Assembly (NCBI GenBank): GCA_030693065.1
Contig: JAUYBL010000015.1
Coordinates: 17,830-81,829, forward strand
Length of the DNA: 64,000 bases
Direction of reading: 5' to 3'
Source: Methylococcaceae bacterium
GTDB taxonomy: Bacteria; Pseudomonadota; Gammaproteobacteria; Methylococcales; Methylomonadaceae
Under the pieces are notes generated by a model. The model ran no database searches, was not told the origin of the DNA, and saw nothing but the letters and a program-made list of their open reading frames with translations. Below are positions 35,909 through 45,073 of this stretch, in pieces. Position 1 is the stretch's first letter. Every line of letters begins with the position of its first letter. The position numbers and the translations under genes were made by a program.

Positions 35909-38860
35909 ATGCCGGGTATTTCAATTAACTTAAACAATGCAAATAAGCCTTATGGACTGCTTTTTACTTGGCTGTTATTACTACTTTTTAGCGGTCAAAC
36001 GTTTGCTTGGTACGATAACACTTGGCATTACAGGATTCCTATTAATGTACCTGCCGGTAGCAGCGTTAACAGCACCATCAAGGTCGATGTCGATTTTGCC
36101 GCGCAACTGACCGCCCTTGGCGTTACCGGTAGTTTTGATATTAACTCCCCTCGCATTGTCCGCAGCGATGATCTCAGTTTAGTCACCAGCCAAGAATACA
36201 CCGATGCTATCTACGCCGGGGGCACTGATTCTAATGGCAACAATCGTGGCGAAATTCGTTTTATTTTGCAGGATGCCGGAGCCACCACTTATTACCTGTA
36301 TTTTGATACCGTAGCGAATGGCCCTAAAGCGACCAACCCGCAAACCGAAATCAATGGCAACTTCGAGGCCGATATTACCGGTACGGTAACCCCGAGTGCC
36401 TGGGCTGCAGCCAGTCGTAGTGATGCCAATATGGATTTGCAGATTCGTCCTGCGGAGACTGTGAGTGTTAGTGATAACAGTTCCGGCACACTTCCGGCAA
36501 CAGTTAATACCAACGGTAACCCCAGCACTGGTAAATATTCTTATTTGCTAGGCTTTCGTAGTAAACCCGACACGAATAATGCCAATGCCACTATTACCCG
36601 TACTATTAAAATCCCCGCTACTAATCCGGGTAATCTTACGATTAAAATTAAACCAGAGGGCTGGGATTCGGGAAAAAATAAGGATCTGAGTAACTATGAT
36701 TTCTTGCAAGTGCGCTTACTAGATGCCAGTAATTCTAACCTGCTGTTAGTGGTTGTCGGGCCATCACTGAATAATTACGCGACTTGCCCATTTAGCCCTA
36801 ATCACAACACCAGTCCTGCAACCAAAAGCGCCTCGGGTTATGGACCTTATAATTATTGGGACAATGGGACCGGTTCCAATAATCATACCTTAGGAATGAC
36901 CAGTACTTTTAACCGAGGTAGTGAGCCTTGGATTAGCTGTTCTGCAGGTTTAGCTACGGTTGCCGGCAAAACTGTCAAGTTAGAAATAAGAATGGATGTT
37001 ACCAACGCATATCGGAGCTGGTTTTTGCTTGATGATTTGGAATGGAGTGTTACAAGCGCCAGTTTGGGCACACCGCAAACTGTGCCCGTTGTTGTCCCAC
37101 CTCCCACTGGCTTTAATGCCTTTGAAACAACTACCGCCGCCAACTCAATCAGTGGTGTGTTGAAAACCAAAATTGCAGGAACCGCATTTAATTTTGATGT
37201 GGTTGCACTCGCCGGTAGTCCTACCACGGTATTGACCAGCTTTACCGGTACAGTCAAAGTGGAGATGGTTGATGGTCGTGGTGCAAGTTGTACTACCCAT
37301 ACTGCAATTCAAACCGTCACTGCCGGTTATGCATTTACTGCGCCAGAACAAGGCCGACATACTTTTTCCGGCGTCAGCCAAGCGCAGGCGTATCCCGATG
37401 CGCTAGTGCGTATTTCTTATCCAGCCAGCGCGCCAACTGTGGTGGTCTGTTCTACGGATCATTTTGCTATTCGTCCAGCCAGCTTTATTGCTGCCGCAAG
37501 TGATGCTAACTGGGTGTCGGCCGGGACTACACGATCTTTGAATGCCACCTCGGCTAGTGCTACACCAACGCATAAGGCCGGGCAGCCGTTTACTTTGGTT
37601 GCAACAGCCTATAACAGTCTCGGTGCTGTCACCAGCGGCTATAACGGAACCCCAAGCGCTAATTTTAATAGTTGCGTTTTGCCTGCTAGCGGGTGTGTCG
37701 GCGGCGCCTTCAATGCCGGCACTTTTGTCGTTAATAACGGTGTTGCGACGTCGATAACTGCTCAATATTCCGAGGTTGGCGTTATTAACGCAACAATTAA
37801 AGATAGTGATTTTGCAATTATTGACGCTAGCGATGGTTCTACCTTAAGCGAGCGTACTATCACGTCCCCAATTTTTACTATTGGCCGGTTTGTACCGGAT
37901 CATTTCGATGTCACTATAAATACGCCGGTCTTTGCAACCAGCTGTAATACGTTTACCTATATCGGGCAGCCTATCAAATTTGCCACCGCACCAGAAGCCA
38001 GCATTAGCGCTAAAAACAACTCCGGCGTAGTCACGCAGAATTACACCGGCAGTTTATGGAAGATTAACCCCAGCGATACAACTTATGGCATTACACCGAG
38101 CTATAGCGAAGCTGCTCAGCCATTGACGGTATTAAATACCAGTCTACCTACTACTATCGATAACGGTGACGGCACTGGGCGGCTCAACTTTGCCGATACC
38201 ACCAGTAATATTCTGGCAATTACTCGATCCGCGCCAATTAACGAGTTTAATGCTGAAATCGCCCTGAGTTTTATCTTGCAAGACACCGATGCCGTACAGG
38301 TTGCCAACATCAATGGCGGCGCGGGCGTTAATCCGGTTGGATTTGGTGCGGCCACTGTCGGCAACGGCATCAGCTTTACCGGCGGCAATAAAGTTCAGCG
38401 CTGGGGACGGTTAGCATTGGGCAATGCCTATGGCTCGGAATTGGTTGCCCTGTCGGTGCCGTTATTTACTGAGTATTTCAACGACTCGTCGTTTATCAGT
38501 AACACTAGCGACAATTGCACGGCGTTAACCTTGAGCAGCCAGCTGGCGCTTAGCAATCCGCTCACCAATAGCGGTGCAACTAAAGCAGGTAATGCCGTGA
38601 TGATTATTGCGCCTGTTGGTACCTCGCAAGCCAGCTTGGCAAATGCCACTCTACTCAATGGCGTGGCGGGATTGAGTTTTAGCGCACCGGGCGCGGGCAA
38701 TACCGGTTATATCGACATCAGCGGCAATTTTGCCAGCATGCCGTGGCTCTTATTCGATTGGGATAATAATGGCGTGCAAGATAATTCGCCCACTGCCAAA
38801 GCGACGTTTGGCATTTACAAAGGTAACAGCAAGCAGATTTATTTGCGGGAAGTTTATTAG
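35909..38860 (+). CDS. mshQ: MshQ-like protein (DUF2341 plus DUF6701)
   Basis: A 983-residue secreted protein. After a signal peptide (LLFTWLLLLLFSGQTFA) comes a DUF2341-type domain (WYDNTWHYRIPINVPAGS, residues 33-150). The middle is a beta-rich region, and the C-terminal half is the DUF6701 domain typical of MshQ (FAIRPASFIAAASD near residue 520; FTIGRFVPDHFDVTINTP near 655; end motif MPWLLFDWDNNGVQDNS and ATFGIYKGNSKQIYLREVY). It may be displayed on the pilus or cell surface. Unlike in Vibrio, where mshQ follows mshP, it lies here on the plus strand between the two minus-strand msh blocks. Confidence 0.87.
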   Translation: MPGISINLNNANKPYGLLFTWLLLLLFSGQTFAWYDNTWHYRIPINVPAGSSVNSTIKVDVDFAAQLTALGVTGSFDINSPRIVRSDDLSLVTSQEYTDAIYAGGTDSNGNNRGEIRFILQDAGATTYYLYFDTVANGPKATNPQTEINGNFEADITGTVTPSAWAAASRSDANMDLQIRPAETVSVSDNSSGTLPATVNTNGNPSTGKYSYLLGFRSKPDTNNANATITRTIKIPATNPGNLTIKIKPEGWDSGKNKDLSNYDFLQVRLLDASNSNLLLVVVGPSLNNYATCPFSPNHNTSPATKSASGYGPYNYWDNGTGSNNHTLGMTSTFNRGSEPWISCSAGLATVAGKTVKLEIRMDVTNAYRSWFLLDDLEWSVTSASLGTPQTVPVVVPPPTGFNAFETTTAANSISGVLKTKIAGTAFNFDVVALAGSPTTVLTSFTGTVKVEMVDGRGASCTTHTAIQTVTAGYAFTAPEQGRHTFSGVSQAQAYPDALVRISYPASAPTVVVCSTDHFAIRPASFIAAASDANWVSAGTTRSLNATSASATPTHKAGQPFTLVATAYNSLGAVTSGYNGTPSANFNSCVLPASGCVGGAFNAGTFVVNNGVATSITAQYSEVGVINATIKDSDFAIIDASDGSTLSERTITSPIFTIGRFVPDHFDVTINTPVFATSCNTFTYIGQPIKFATAPEASISAKNNSGVVTQNYTGSLWKINPSDTTYGITPSYSEAAQPLTVLNTSLPTTIDNGDGTGRLNFADTTSNILAITRSAPINEFNAEIALSFILQDTDAVQVANINGGAGVNPVGFGAATVGNGISFTGGNKVQRWGRLALGNAYGSELVALSVPLFTEYFNDSSFISNTSDNCTALTLSSQLALSNPLTNSGATKAGNAVMIIAPVGTSQASLANATLLNGVAGLSFSAPGAGNTGYIDISGNFASMPWLLFDWDNNGVQDNSPTAKATFGIYKGNSKQIYLREVY

Positions 38861-38916
38861 GGTTAATGATTTCGTAGGAGCGGGCCTTGCACGCGAACGA
38901 TATATAGCTTTGAAGA

Positions 38917-40155
38917 TTATCGATGCATGTTGGTCGATAAATCCCACATCGGTAAAAAGATTCCCAACGCTAGTATCAACACCATGATGCCGATAATGAC
39001 AATCAAAATGGGCTCGATGACGCTGGCGATGTTTTTTAATTCGGCATCCACTTCGGTTTCATAAAAATCGGCCACTTCTAACAGCATATCGCTGATATTT
39101 CCGGTTTCTTCACCCACCATAATCATTTGTACTACCAGCGACGGAAATAGCTGGGTGCTTCTGGCCATGCGGCTAATGGAGTCGCCTTTTTCGATACCGA
39201 TACGCATTTGCTCCAGTTTGGAGGCGATATAGCTGTTGCCGATAGCTGCAGACACGATAGTAATGCCTTGAATCAGCGGCACGCCGGCGCTTAAGGTCAT
39301 CGCGAATGAGCGAGCAAAGCGCTCCATTGTTGATCGTTCAACAATGCTGCCGACGCCGGGGATGCGCAGCATCAACCAATCCCATTGCAAGCGGCCTTTA
39401 CGGGTGTTGATGTATTTGATAACGATCGCGCTCAACACCAATAAGCCGCTCAGTAAATAAGGCCAATAGTTGACAGTAAATTCGGAGATGGCCATTAGCA
39501 GTCTGGTTTGCCAAGGCAGCTCCGCGTGCATCTTGTCAAATACGCCTTTAAACGCAGGAATCACATAAATGTTGATGACAATCATGGCGATGCTGATTGC
39601 AATAATCACCATGGACGGGTAACGCAAGGCCGCTTTGATGCGGCTCTGGGTTTCCTTTTCGCGCTCCAGATAATTGGAAATTTGTAAAAAAGCCTGATCG
39701 AGTCCGCCGCTGGTTTCGCCAACATGGACGATGTTGATAAATAGCGGGCTAAACACTTTTTGGTGCTGATTCATCGCTTGGCTTAAGGACGAGCCGGATT
39801 CAAGGCGTTTAGCAATATCCTTGATTGCATTTGCCAGAGCTGGATTACGTGTCGATTCACTCAAGCTGCGCAAGGCTCGAATCAGTGGCACTCCGGCTTT
39901 GGACAAGCTGTGCATTTGCCGACTAAACAACATCATGTCGCTTATGTTTAGACTATTGAATGCTTGCCAGCGATTGAATTGCTCGATCAAATCGTTATTG
40001 CCGGCAGCTTCGGTAATAGATACCGGCGTCAGGCCGCGATTGCTGATAATTTGCGCGGCCAGCGAGCTGTTGTCGGCTTCAACTATGCTGCTGACTAACA
40101 TGCCTGCGGTGTTACGTGCAGTGTATTTAAAATGCGCCACGTTATTCTCCGGCAC
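38917..40155 (-). CDS. mshG: MSHA pilus inner-membrane platform protein MshG (GspF family)
   Basis: A 412-residue polytopic protein that couples the assembly ATPase to pilin. Two GspF domains are seen (around residues 80-200 and 280-405), each with membrane helices. Motifs are LFSRQMHSLSKAGVPLIRALRSL near residue 80, VGETSGGLDQAFLQISNYLE near 151, RSFAMTLSAGVPLIQGI near 275 and VGEETGNISDMLLEVADFYE near 348. It overlaps mshE by 14 bases. Confidence 0.93.
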   Translation of the reverse strand: MPENNVAHFKYTARNTAGMLVSSIVEADNSSLAAQIISNRGLTPVSITEAAGNNDLIEQFNRWQAFNSLNISDMMLFSRQMHSLSKAGVPLIRALRSLSESTRNPALANAIKDIAKRLESGSSLSQAMNQHQKVFSPLFINIVHVGETSGGLDQAFLQISNYLEREKETQSRIKAALRYPSMVIIAISIAMIVINIYVIPAFKGVFDKMHAELPWQTRLLMAISEFTVNYWPYLLSGLLVLSAIVIKYINTRKGRLQWDWLMLRIPGVGSIVERSTMERFARSFAMTLSAGVPLIQGITIVSAAIGNSYIASKLEQMRIGIEKGDSISRMARSTQLFPSLVVQMIMVGEETGNISDMLLEVADFYETEVDAELKNIASVIEPILIVIIGIMVLILALGIFLPMWDLSTNMHR

Positions 40156-41842
40156 CGGTAATACGTAACACCTCGTCTATCGTGGTCATGCCTTGCTCGG
40201 CATAGTCTGCTGCGCAGGTCGAGAATCGGATAAAGCCCGGCGTTTGTAAAGCGGCCTGAGTAAAACCAGCCGCATCATTACGGCGCAAAGCATCGAGCGT
40301 TTCCGGGCGAAGATCCAGTAATTCGTAAACGCCTATTCTGCCTTTGTAGCCGGTGTGGTTACATTGATGGCAGCCGCGCCCATGCTGAAAAATGGTCTGG
40401 CTATAATCTTTGTTCTGGGTTTTTTCCAGCCAGATGCGTTGGCCCGGTTCGATTTCGGCAGGCTCTGCACAATATTCGCAAATTCGGCGCACCAAACGCT
40501 GAGCAATGATCACCCGTAAAGCGCTGGCTAAAATATAGCCTTCAACACCCATATCCAGTAAGCGGGTGGCGGTTTCAATAGCGCCGTTGGTGTGTAATGT
40601 GGAAAACACCAAATGGCCGGTGATGGAGGCGCGAATGGCAATATCAGCGGTTTCACTGTCGCGCATTTCGCCAACCAAAATAATATCGGGATCTTGCCGC
40701 AATGCTGAACGCAACACGCTGGCAAAGGTCAGTCCTACTTTATCGTTAACCTGTGCCTGATTGACTCTCGGCAAGCTGTATTCCACCGGGTCTTCAGCGG
40801 TAATTATTTTGGTTTCCGGTTTGTTGACTTCGCTGAGCGCAGCATACAAGGTGGTGGTTTTGCCGCTACCGGTCGGCCCAGTCACCAGAATCAAACCATG
40901 CGGGCTGTTGATGTGTTTTCTAAAGCGACTAAGGATGTCGGCTGGGATGCCTAAATGATCAAGATCCAGCAGGCCGTGCGAATGATCCAGCAAACGCATC
41001 ACCACGGATTCGCCATTTTGCACCGGTAATGTTGATATTCTGACATCCAGGGTGCGGCCTTTAACGCGAATATTAAAACGACCATCCTGGGGCAGGCGTT
41101 TTTCGGAGATATTAAGCCCGGCAATAAGTTTTAAGCGGATCACTAAGGCTGAGGCGATATTGGTTTCATCAAGTACCTGCTCAACTAATACACCGTCAAC
41201 CCGCTGCCGAATGCGTAACACTTTTTCATCGGGTTCGATGTGTATGTCAGAGGCTTTGGCTTGGACGGCATCTTCAAATAGCGATTGTAATAACTTGACG
41301 ACCGGCGCATCGGTGACCTCTTGAGAGGTCAGTAGGGAATCAAGATCAATGTCATTTTCTGATAGTTCATTTCGCAGTTTTTCAGCCAAATTGCTGATTT
41401 CAGCGGTGCGCCGATAGGATTGATCAATGGCGGCCAATAAATCTGATTCTCTGACCACGGCCGCGCGAATGGTTTTTTTAAGTACCCGCGATAATTCATC
41501 CAGTGCCATTAAGTCGGTCGGATCGGCCATGGCCAGCAACACATCACCGGCATTATTTTCCAGCAGCATGACGCGAAAACGGCGCGCCAAGCTTTCAGGT
41601 AATAATTTAACGGTATCTTGATTTCTTGGGTGCCGGGTAATGTCCAGAAACGGAATTTGTAATTGCCGCGACAGGAAATTAAGCAGATCAGTTTCTTTAA
41701 TAAAGTTAAGGTCGATAAGTGTTCGACCTAATTTTCTGCCGGTCTTTTTTTGTTCGGCTAAGGCCGCTAACAGCTGTTCATGGGATATAACCCGGTTTTG
41801 AACCAGCAAGTCACCGATGCGTATTTTTTTGGTAATGTCCAT
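40142..41842 (-). CDS. mshE: MSHA pilus assembly ATPase MshE (GspE/PilB family)
   Basis: A 566-residue hexameric ATPase that powers pilus extension. The N-terminal MshEN domain (KIRIGDLLVQNRVISHEQLLAALAEQ) is the type that binds cyclic di-GMP in Vibrio MshE. The ATPase core has a Walker A GPTGSGKTTTLY near residue 322, the Asp box TAEDPVEYSLP, Walker B DPDIILVGEMRDSETADIA and the His box HLVFSTLHTNGAIE. A tetracysteine zinc site follows (CEYC, CHQC). A PilZ protein at 51024 may also sense c-di-GMP. Confidence 0.94.
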   Translation of the reverse strand: MDITKKIRIGDLLVQNRVISHEQLLAALAEQKKTGRKLGRTLIDLNFIKETDLLNFLSRQLQIPFLDITRHPRNQDTVKLLPESLARRFRVMLLENNAGDVLLAMADPTDLMALDELSRVLKKTIRAAVVRESDLLAAIDQSYRRTAEISNLAEKLRNELSENDIDLDSLLTSQEVTDAPVVKLLQSLFEDAVQAKASDIHIEPDEKVLRIRQRVDGVLVEQVLDETNIASALVIRLKLIAGLNISEKRLPQDGRFNIRVKGRTLDVRISTLPVQNGESVVMRLLDHSHGLLDLDHLGIPADILSRFRKHINSPHGLILVTGPTGSGKTTTLYAALSEVNKPETKIITAEDPVEYSLPRVNQAQVNDKVGLTFASVLRSALRQDPDIILVGEMRDSETADIAIRASITGHLVFSTLHTNGAIETATRLLDMGVEGYILASALRVIIAQRLVRRICEYCAEPAEIEPGQRIWLEKTQNKDYSQTIFQHGRGCHQCNHTGYKGRIGVYELLDLRPETLDALRRNDAAGFTQAALQTPGFIRFSTCAADYAEQGMTTIDEVLRITGAGE

Positions 41843-41860
41843 GGCTATATCAGAAGCTAA

Positions 41861-43492
41861 CTATTGCCAGCGGGGTTGAGCATCCAGTTCTCTAACGCGT
41901 TTTTGGCTGGCATCAATATCGTTTTGCCAGTCTGCGTTGCTATTGATCAGGGACGCTTTGAGTAAAATAACCAGTTCTGTTTTTTGGCTGCTGCCTTTGT
42001 CAAGTCTAAACAGATTGCCTAGGTATGGAATGCGAGACAATCCATAAACACCTTCTTTGTTTTCATTGGTGTTGTCTTGCATCAAACCGCCCAACACGAT
42101 GATTTGACCATTTTCGGCTTTAACAATGCTGTCTGATTCTCTGATGGTGCTTAATGCGGTGGGTACCACTGATGTAGAGCCGAAACCGTCAATTTTATAT
42201 TCTCTATCTTTACTTTCCACTTTAGTAATAGATGGATGAATATGCAGCGTAATATCGCCACCGTCATTGATTTGCGGGGTGACATCCAGGGCAATGCCGG
42301 AAAAAAACGCCGACAAAATAGGCGCGGGCTGAACGGTACCGCCACTAATGCCACTACTTACGACAATACCGGGTGAAATGCCGGTCACAAACGTTTCATC
42401 CTGGCCTACTTTAATAATCGCTTGCTGATTATTTAACGTAGAAATTCGCGGACTGGAAAGTACGTTGGTTTTACCTTGCGATTCAAGCAAGGTAACAACT
42501 GCGGTGAAATCACCGATTTGAAAACTTCCGGCATTTGCAGCTAGCGTATATACGCCCCCCGTCGCTACTCCAGGCGCAATTTGCAGTCCCTGCCTGATAA
42601 TGCTTTTCCATTCCACACCATCTTGGTGGCTGTCATTAAGCACCACTTCCAGTATTTTGGCTTCCAATATGACTTGTCGGCTGATCTGGTTTTGGGTTGT
42701 GGCTAAGAAGCTTTCAATCTCCCGCAATTGCATCGGTTTGGCCCGCGCAATGACGACGCCTGATTGTTTGTTAATGACGACAGTCGCATCTTTATCGACA
42801 GCAATTAAGGTACGTAATGCCTCATCAAGTTCTTTCCAAAAGTCCGTCTCGGTGGTGGTGGTGATTGAGCTGCCAGATGAGCGCATGCCAGTCATGCTGC
42901 CGTTATTGGGCTGATTATTGTTAAACGGTTGTGTGAGGTTTTGGTTTTGTTGATTGCCATAGGCTTGAGAAGAATTGCCCGTCTGGCCGGAAGAGACAAA
43001 GGTATTGGATTTACCTTGACGCAATAAATCTAAACGATCGATTTTGAAAGCCCTGGTTTGCAAGGTGGACGGATATATAACGTAACCAATTTCGGTTTTT
43101 TTATAATCATAGCCATAGACTTTTTGTACAGCATCCAATACCTGCGGAATGCTGACATTTTTTAGTTCCAAAGAAATAGTGCCTTTGACGTCCGGATGCA
43201 CCACCATGTTGTCATCAGAATCTACCACCAGCCCCATAAAAAAATCGCGAGCATCGACTTCATGCACCGACACATTTAGCGGATGCCGAAGTTCATAACG
43301 CGCAGTTGCAGGGGGGATTTTAAATTCGGGTACCGGAATAGTTGGCGCTGCTGGTGACCCATTGCTCGGTGACTGTGGGGCTTTTTGAGGAAAGGCGTCG
43401 GCAAGGTTGCCAGGTGCAGGTTGCTGCAAAGAGGCGCAGGACGTTATCAGTAACGATGCCGCGAGTTTAATGACGAGCTTCGGTTTAGTCAT
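41861..43492 (-). CDS. mshL: MSHA pilus secretin MshL
   Basis: A 543-residue outer-membrane secretin. The start has a lipobox (ASLLITSCASLQ; Cys19). A short N-terminal domain (FFMGLVVDSDDNMVVHPDVKGTISLELKNV) is the secretin-and-TonB N-terminal fold; a low-complexity Gln/Asn stretch (residues 170-215) follows, then the N1/secretin core with VLSSPRISTLNNQQAIIKVGQDE and the C-terminal GGLMQDNTNENKEGVYGLSRIPYLGNLFR. This last motif is a clear family signature. It lies between mshK and mshE with short gaps. Confidence 0.93.
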   Translation of the reverse strand: MTKPKLVIKLAASLLITSCASLQQPAPGNLADAFPQKAPQSPSNGSPAAPTIPVPEFKIPPATARYELRHPLNVSVHEVDARDFFMGLVVDSDDNMVVHPDVKGTISLELKNVSIPQVLDAVQKVYGYDYKKTEIGYVIYPSTLQTRAFKIDRLDLLRQGKSNTFVSSGQTGNSSQAYGNQQNQNLTQPFNNNQPNNGSMTGMRSSGSSITTTTETDFWKELDEALRTLIAVDKDATVVINKQSGVVIARAKPMQLREIESFLATTQNQISRQVILEAKILEVVLNDSHQDGVEWKSIIRQGLQIAPGVATGGVYTLAANAGSFQIGDFTAVVTLLESQGKTNVLSSPRISTLNNQQAIIKVGQDETFVTGISPGIVVSSGISGGTVQPAPILSAFFSGIALDVTPQINDGGDITLHIHPSITKVESKDREYKIDGFGSTSVVPTALSTIRESDSIVKAENGQIIVLGGLMQDNTNENKEGVYGLSRIPYLGNLFRLDKGSSQKTELVILLKASLINSNADWQNDIDASQKRVRELDAQPRWQ

Positions 43493-43508
43493 TTAATACA
43501 TATCCTGG

Positions 43509-43838
43509 TTATTTTGTGGTCTTGTAGGGTCGTTGCAGCAATTGTAAGGTTTTGATGTTGCCATTTTGATTGATGGTGACGGCATTTTTACGGATTTTAA
43601 TGATTTTAATGTTGCCCGGTATGCTTTGACCTTGTTTGGCTTGCACGCCGTTGATGGTTGCCCATCTGGAGTGTTCGGAGCTCCAGATTGCTGATAATCG
43701 GGGTTCTGCTTCGATGCTGATCTCGGCGGTTTCTGGTGTATTGATTGGATAAGCAGGCCGTGTGGGATCTTGATCAACGGCATAGCTTGGTAATGACACC
43801 ACTGTTAACAAAAATATGTTCAATAATATTTTAAACAC
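43509..43838 (-). CDS. mshK: MSHA biogenesis protein MshK
   Basis: A 109-residue exported protein. Signal peptide MFKILLNIFLLTVVSLPSYA, then the short PilP-like sequence DPTRPAYP, which is the usual start of mature MshK, followed by SAIWSSEHSRWATINGVQAKQGQSI, typical of the family's GspC/PulC-type domain. It probably links the inner-membrane complex with the secretin. It overlaps mshJ by 8 bases. Confidence 0.85.
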   Translation of the reverse strand: MFKILLNIFLLTVVSLPSYAVDQDPTRPAYPINTPETAEISIEAEPRLSAIWSSEHSRWATINGVQAKQGQSIPGNIKIIKIRKNAVTINQNGNIKTLQLLQRPYKTTK

Positions 43839-44466
43839 CTAACCAACCCTCTTCAAAACTGAGTGTGACTACGTGGATGGTGATTTCTGCTACCGGATAT
43901 TCTTTAACTTGGTAATCAATACTATCCCAAACAATGGCCCAGGGCAGGGCTTCTAACGCCTTGAGGTAATTAACGGTATCGGTGTAGTTGCCAGTAAAGG
44001 TGATCGCCAAGCCGTGTTTATAAATGGGGTGATGTTGTTGTTTCGCGTCTAATAAAGTGCTGGTTGGTAGCGTATTTAACTTAATCAAGGTCAATTGTTT
44101 ATTCTGCTTAAGCATATCGCTTAAGGCCTTAGCCATTAATGCAGCGGGCACAAATTTTTTGTCACCCAGCATGATTTGTTCTTGCAAGCCGCTGTATTGA
44201 GTTTTCAATTCAAGCAACTTAGCCTGGTTAACGGCATTAGGATCAGTTTTGCTGTTATTTTCAAGTTGGGCTTCAACTTGTTGTTGGCTGGCTAGCTGAG
44301 AGTTGATATTACTCAGTTGTTGCGTAAGAGTATTTTGTTTAAGCGAGATCGGCTGGTAAAAAAGGCTGTCCCAGCCACTCCATAATGCGGCGAGTAGGGC
44401 GACGAAAACGATAATTTTTTCACGATTGGTAAGGCTTTCAAATCTTTCTTGGAGTTTATTGAGCAT
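43831..44466 (-). CDS. mshJ: MSHA biogenesis protein MshJ (PilO-like)
   Basis: A 211-residue single-span inner-membrane protein. I choose ATG 44466 (MLNKLQERFESLTNREKIIV), which opens directly into the family's N-terminus; the longer frame from 44547 is not needed. One membrane helix (FVALLAALWSGWDSLFY), a coiled coil (residues 40-95) and a C-terminal PilO-like domain follow. It forms the alignment subcomplex with the MshI- and PilN-like proteins. It overlaps the preceding gene by 11 bases. Confidence 0.87.
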   Translation of the reverse strand: MLNKLQERFESLTNREKIIVFVALLAALWSGWDSLFYQPISLKQNTLTQQLSNINSQLASQQQVEAQLENNSKTDPNAVNQAKLLELKTQYSGLQEQIMLGDKKFVPAALMAKALSDMLKQNKQLTLIKLNTLPTSTLLDAKQQHHPIYKHGLAITFTGNYTDTVNYLKALEALPWAIVWDSIDYQVKEYPVAEITIHVVTLSFEEGWLGV

Positions 44467-45073
44467 GATCTTTGTCAGTGGGTTGCTCGGAACTGCTGAG
44501 GGTAAAGTCCATTTGTCCGGGGTGGGTGATGGATTTTTGCATCGCAAGTTTAGCGAAAGTTTGCCCCCTGAATGCCTGTTCTTGTTGTAAGCGCTGAAAT
44601 GTCATTGGAATTTGTTCCGGTTTAAAGCTACTGCCTGCAAATCTTAAATCGCGGTGTTGTTTATCAATATGGATGGCGGTTAACCAGACGTCAGGCGTGG
44701 ATTGATTGGCGAGTGCCTGAAAATAGCTGGAAAAGCCCTGTGACAACTGTGCTTCTTTACCGGCAAGCAGCTGTAATGTTTGCGTGGCTTCTGTGACACT
44801 GTTTTGCCACAGCTCGATTTCTGCAATTAACAATACATTCGGCTGCTGGTTGGATCGTGTCGATAACAGTGAGTTTACCCGGGCTTGTTCATTGTTAAGC
44901 GTGAGCTGTGCTTGCTTTAACTCAGTTTCAAGGGTGCTGATATGCCATGATAAATAAGCGCTAAAGCTTAAACATGACATGATCACGGCGACCAAAATCG
45001 CAGTGTACAGCTTGATACCGGACTGCTTGTGTTGTTGCGCGAGAATTTCGCTGTATAAGTTAATCTGCTGCAT
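44456..45073 (-). CDS. PilN-like MSHA alignment protein (second mshI)
   Basis: A 205-residue inner-membrane protein starting at ATG 45073 (MQQINLYSEIL, the usual PilN/MshI2 start). One membrane segment (LYTAILVAVIMSCLSFSAYL) and a long coiled coil (STLETELKQAQLTLNNEQAR) are followed by a small globular domain with TPDVWLTAIHIDKQHRDLRF. It corresponds to PilN or the second half of MshI in other systems. Its ATG overlaps the mshI stop codon by one base (TAATG). Confidence 0.85.
   Translation of the reverse strand: MQQINLYSEILAQQHKQSGIKLYTAILVAVIMSCLSFSAYLSWHISTLETELKQAQLTLNNEQARVNSLLSTRSNQQPNVLLIAEIELWQNSVTEATQTLQLLAGKEAQLSQGFSSYFQALANQSTPDVWLTAIHIDKQHRDLRFAGSSFKPEQIPMTFQRLQQEQAFRGQTFAKLAMQKSITHPGQMDFTLSSSEQPTDKDHAQ

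Noticed and set aside
43493..43783. Minus-strand open frame of 96 residues
   Set aside because: It lies within mshK in another frame; mshK has a signal peptide and the family motifs.
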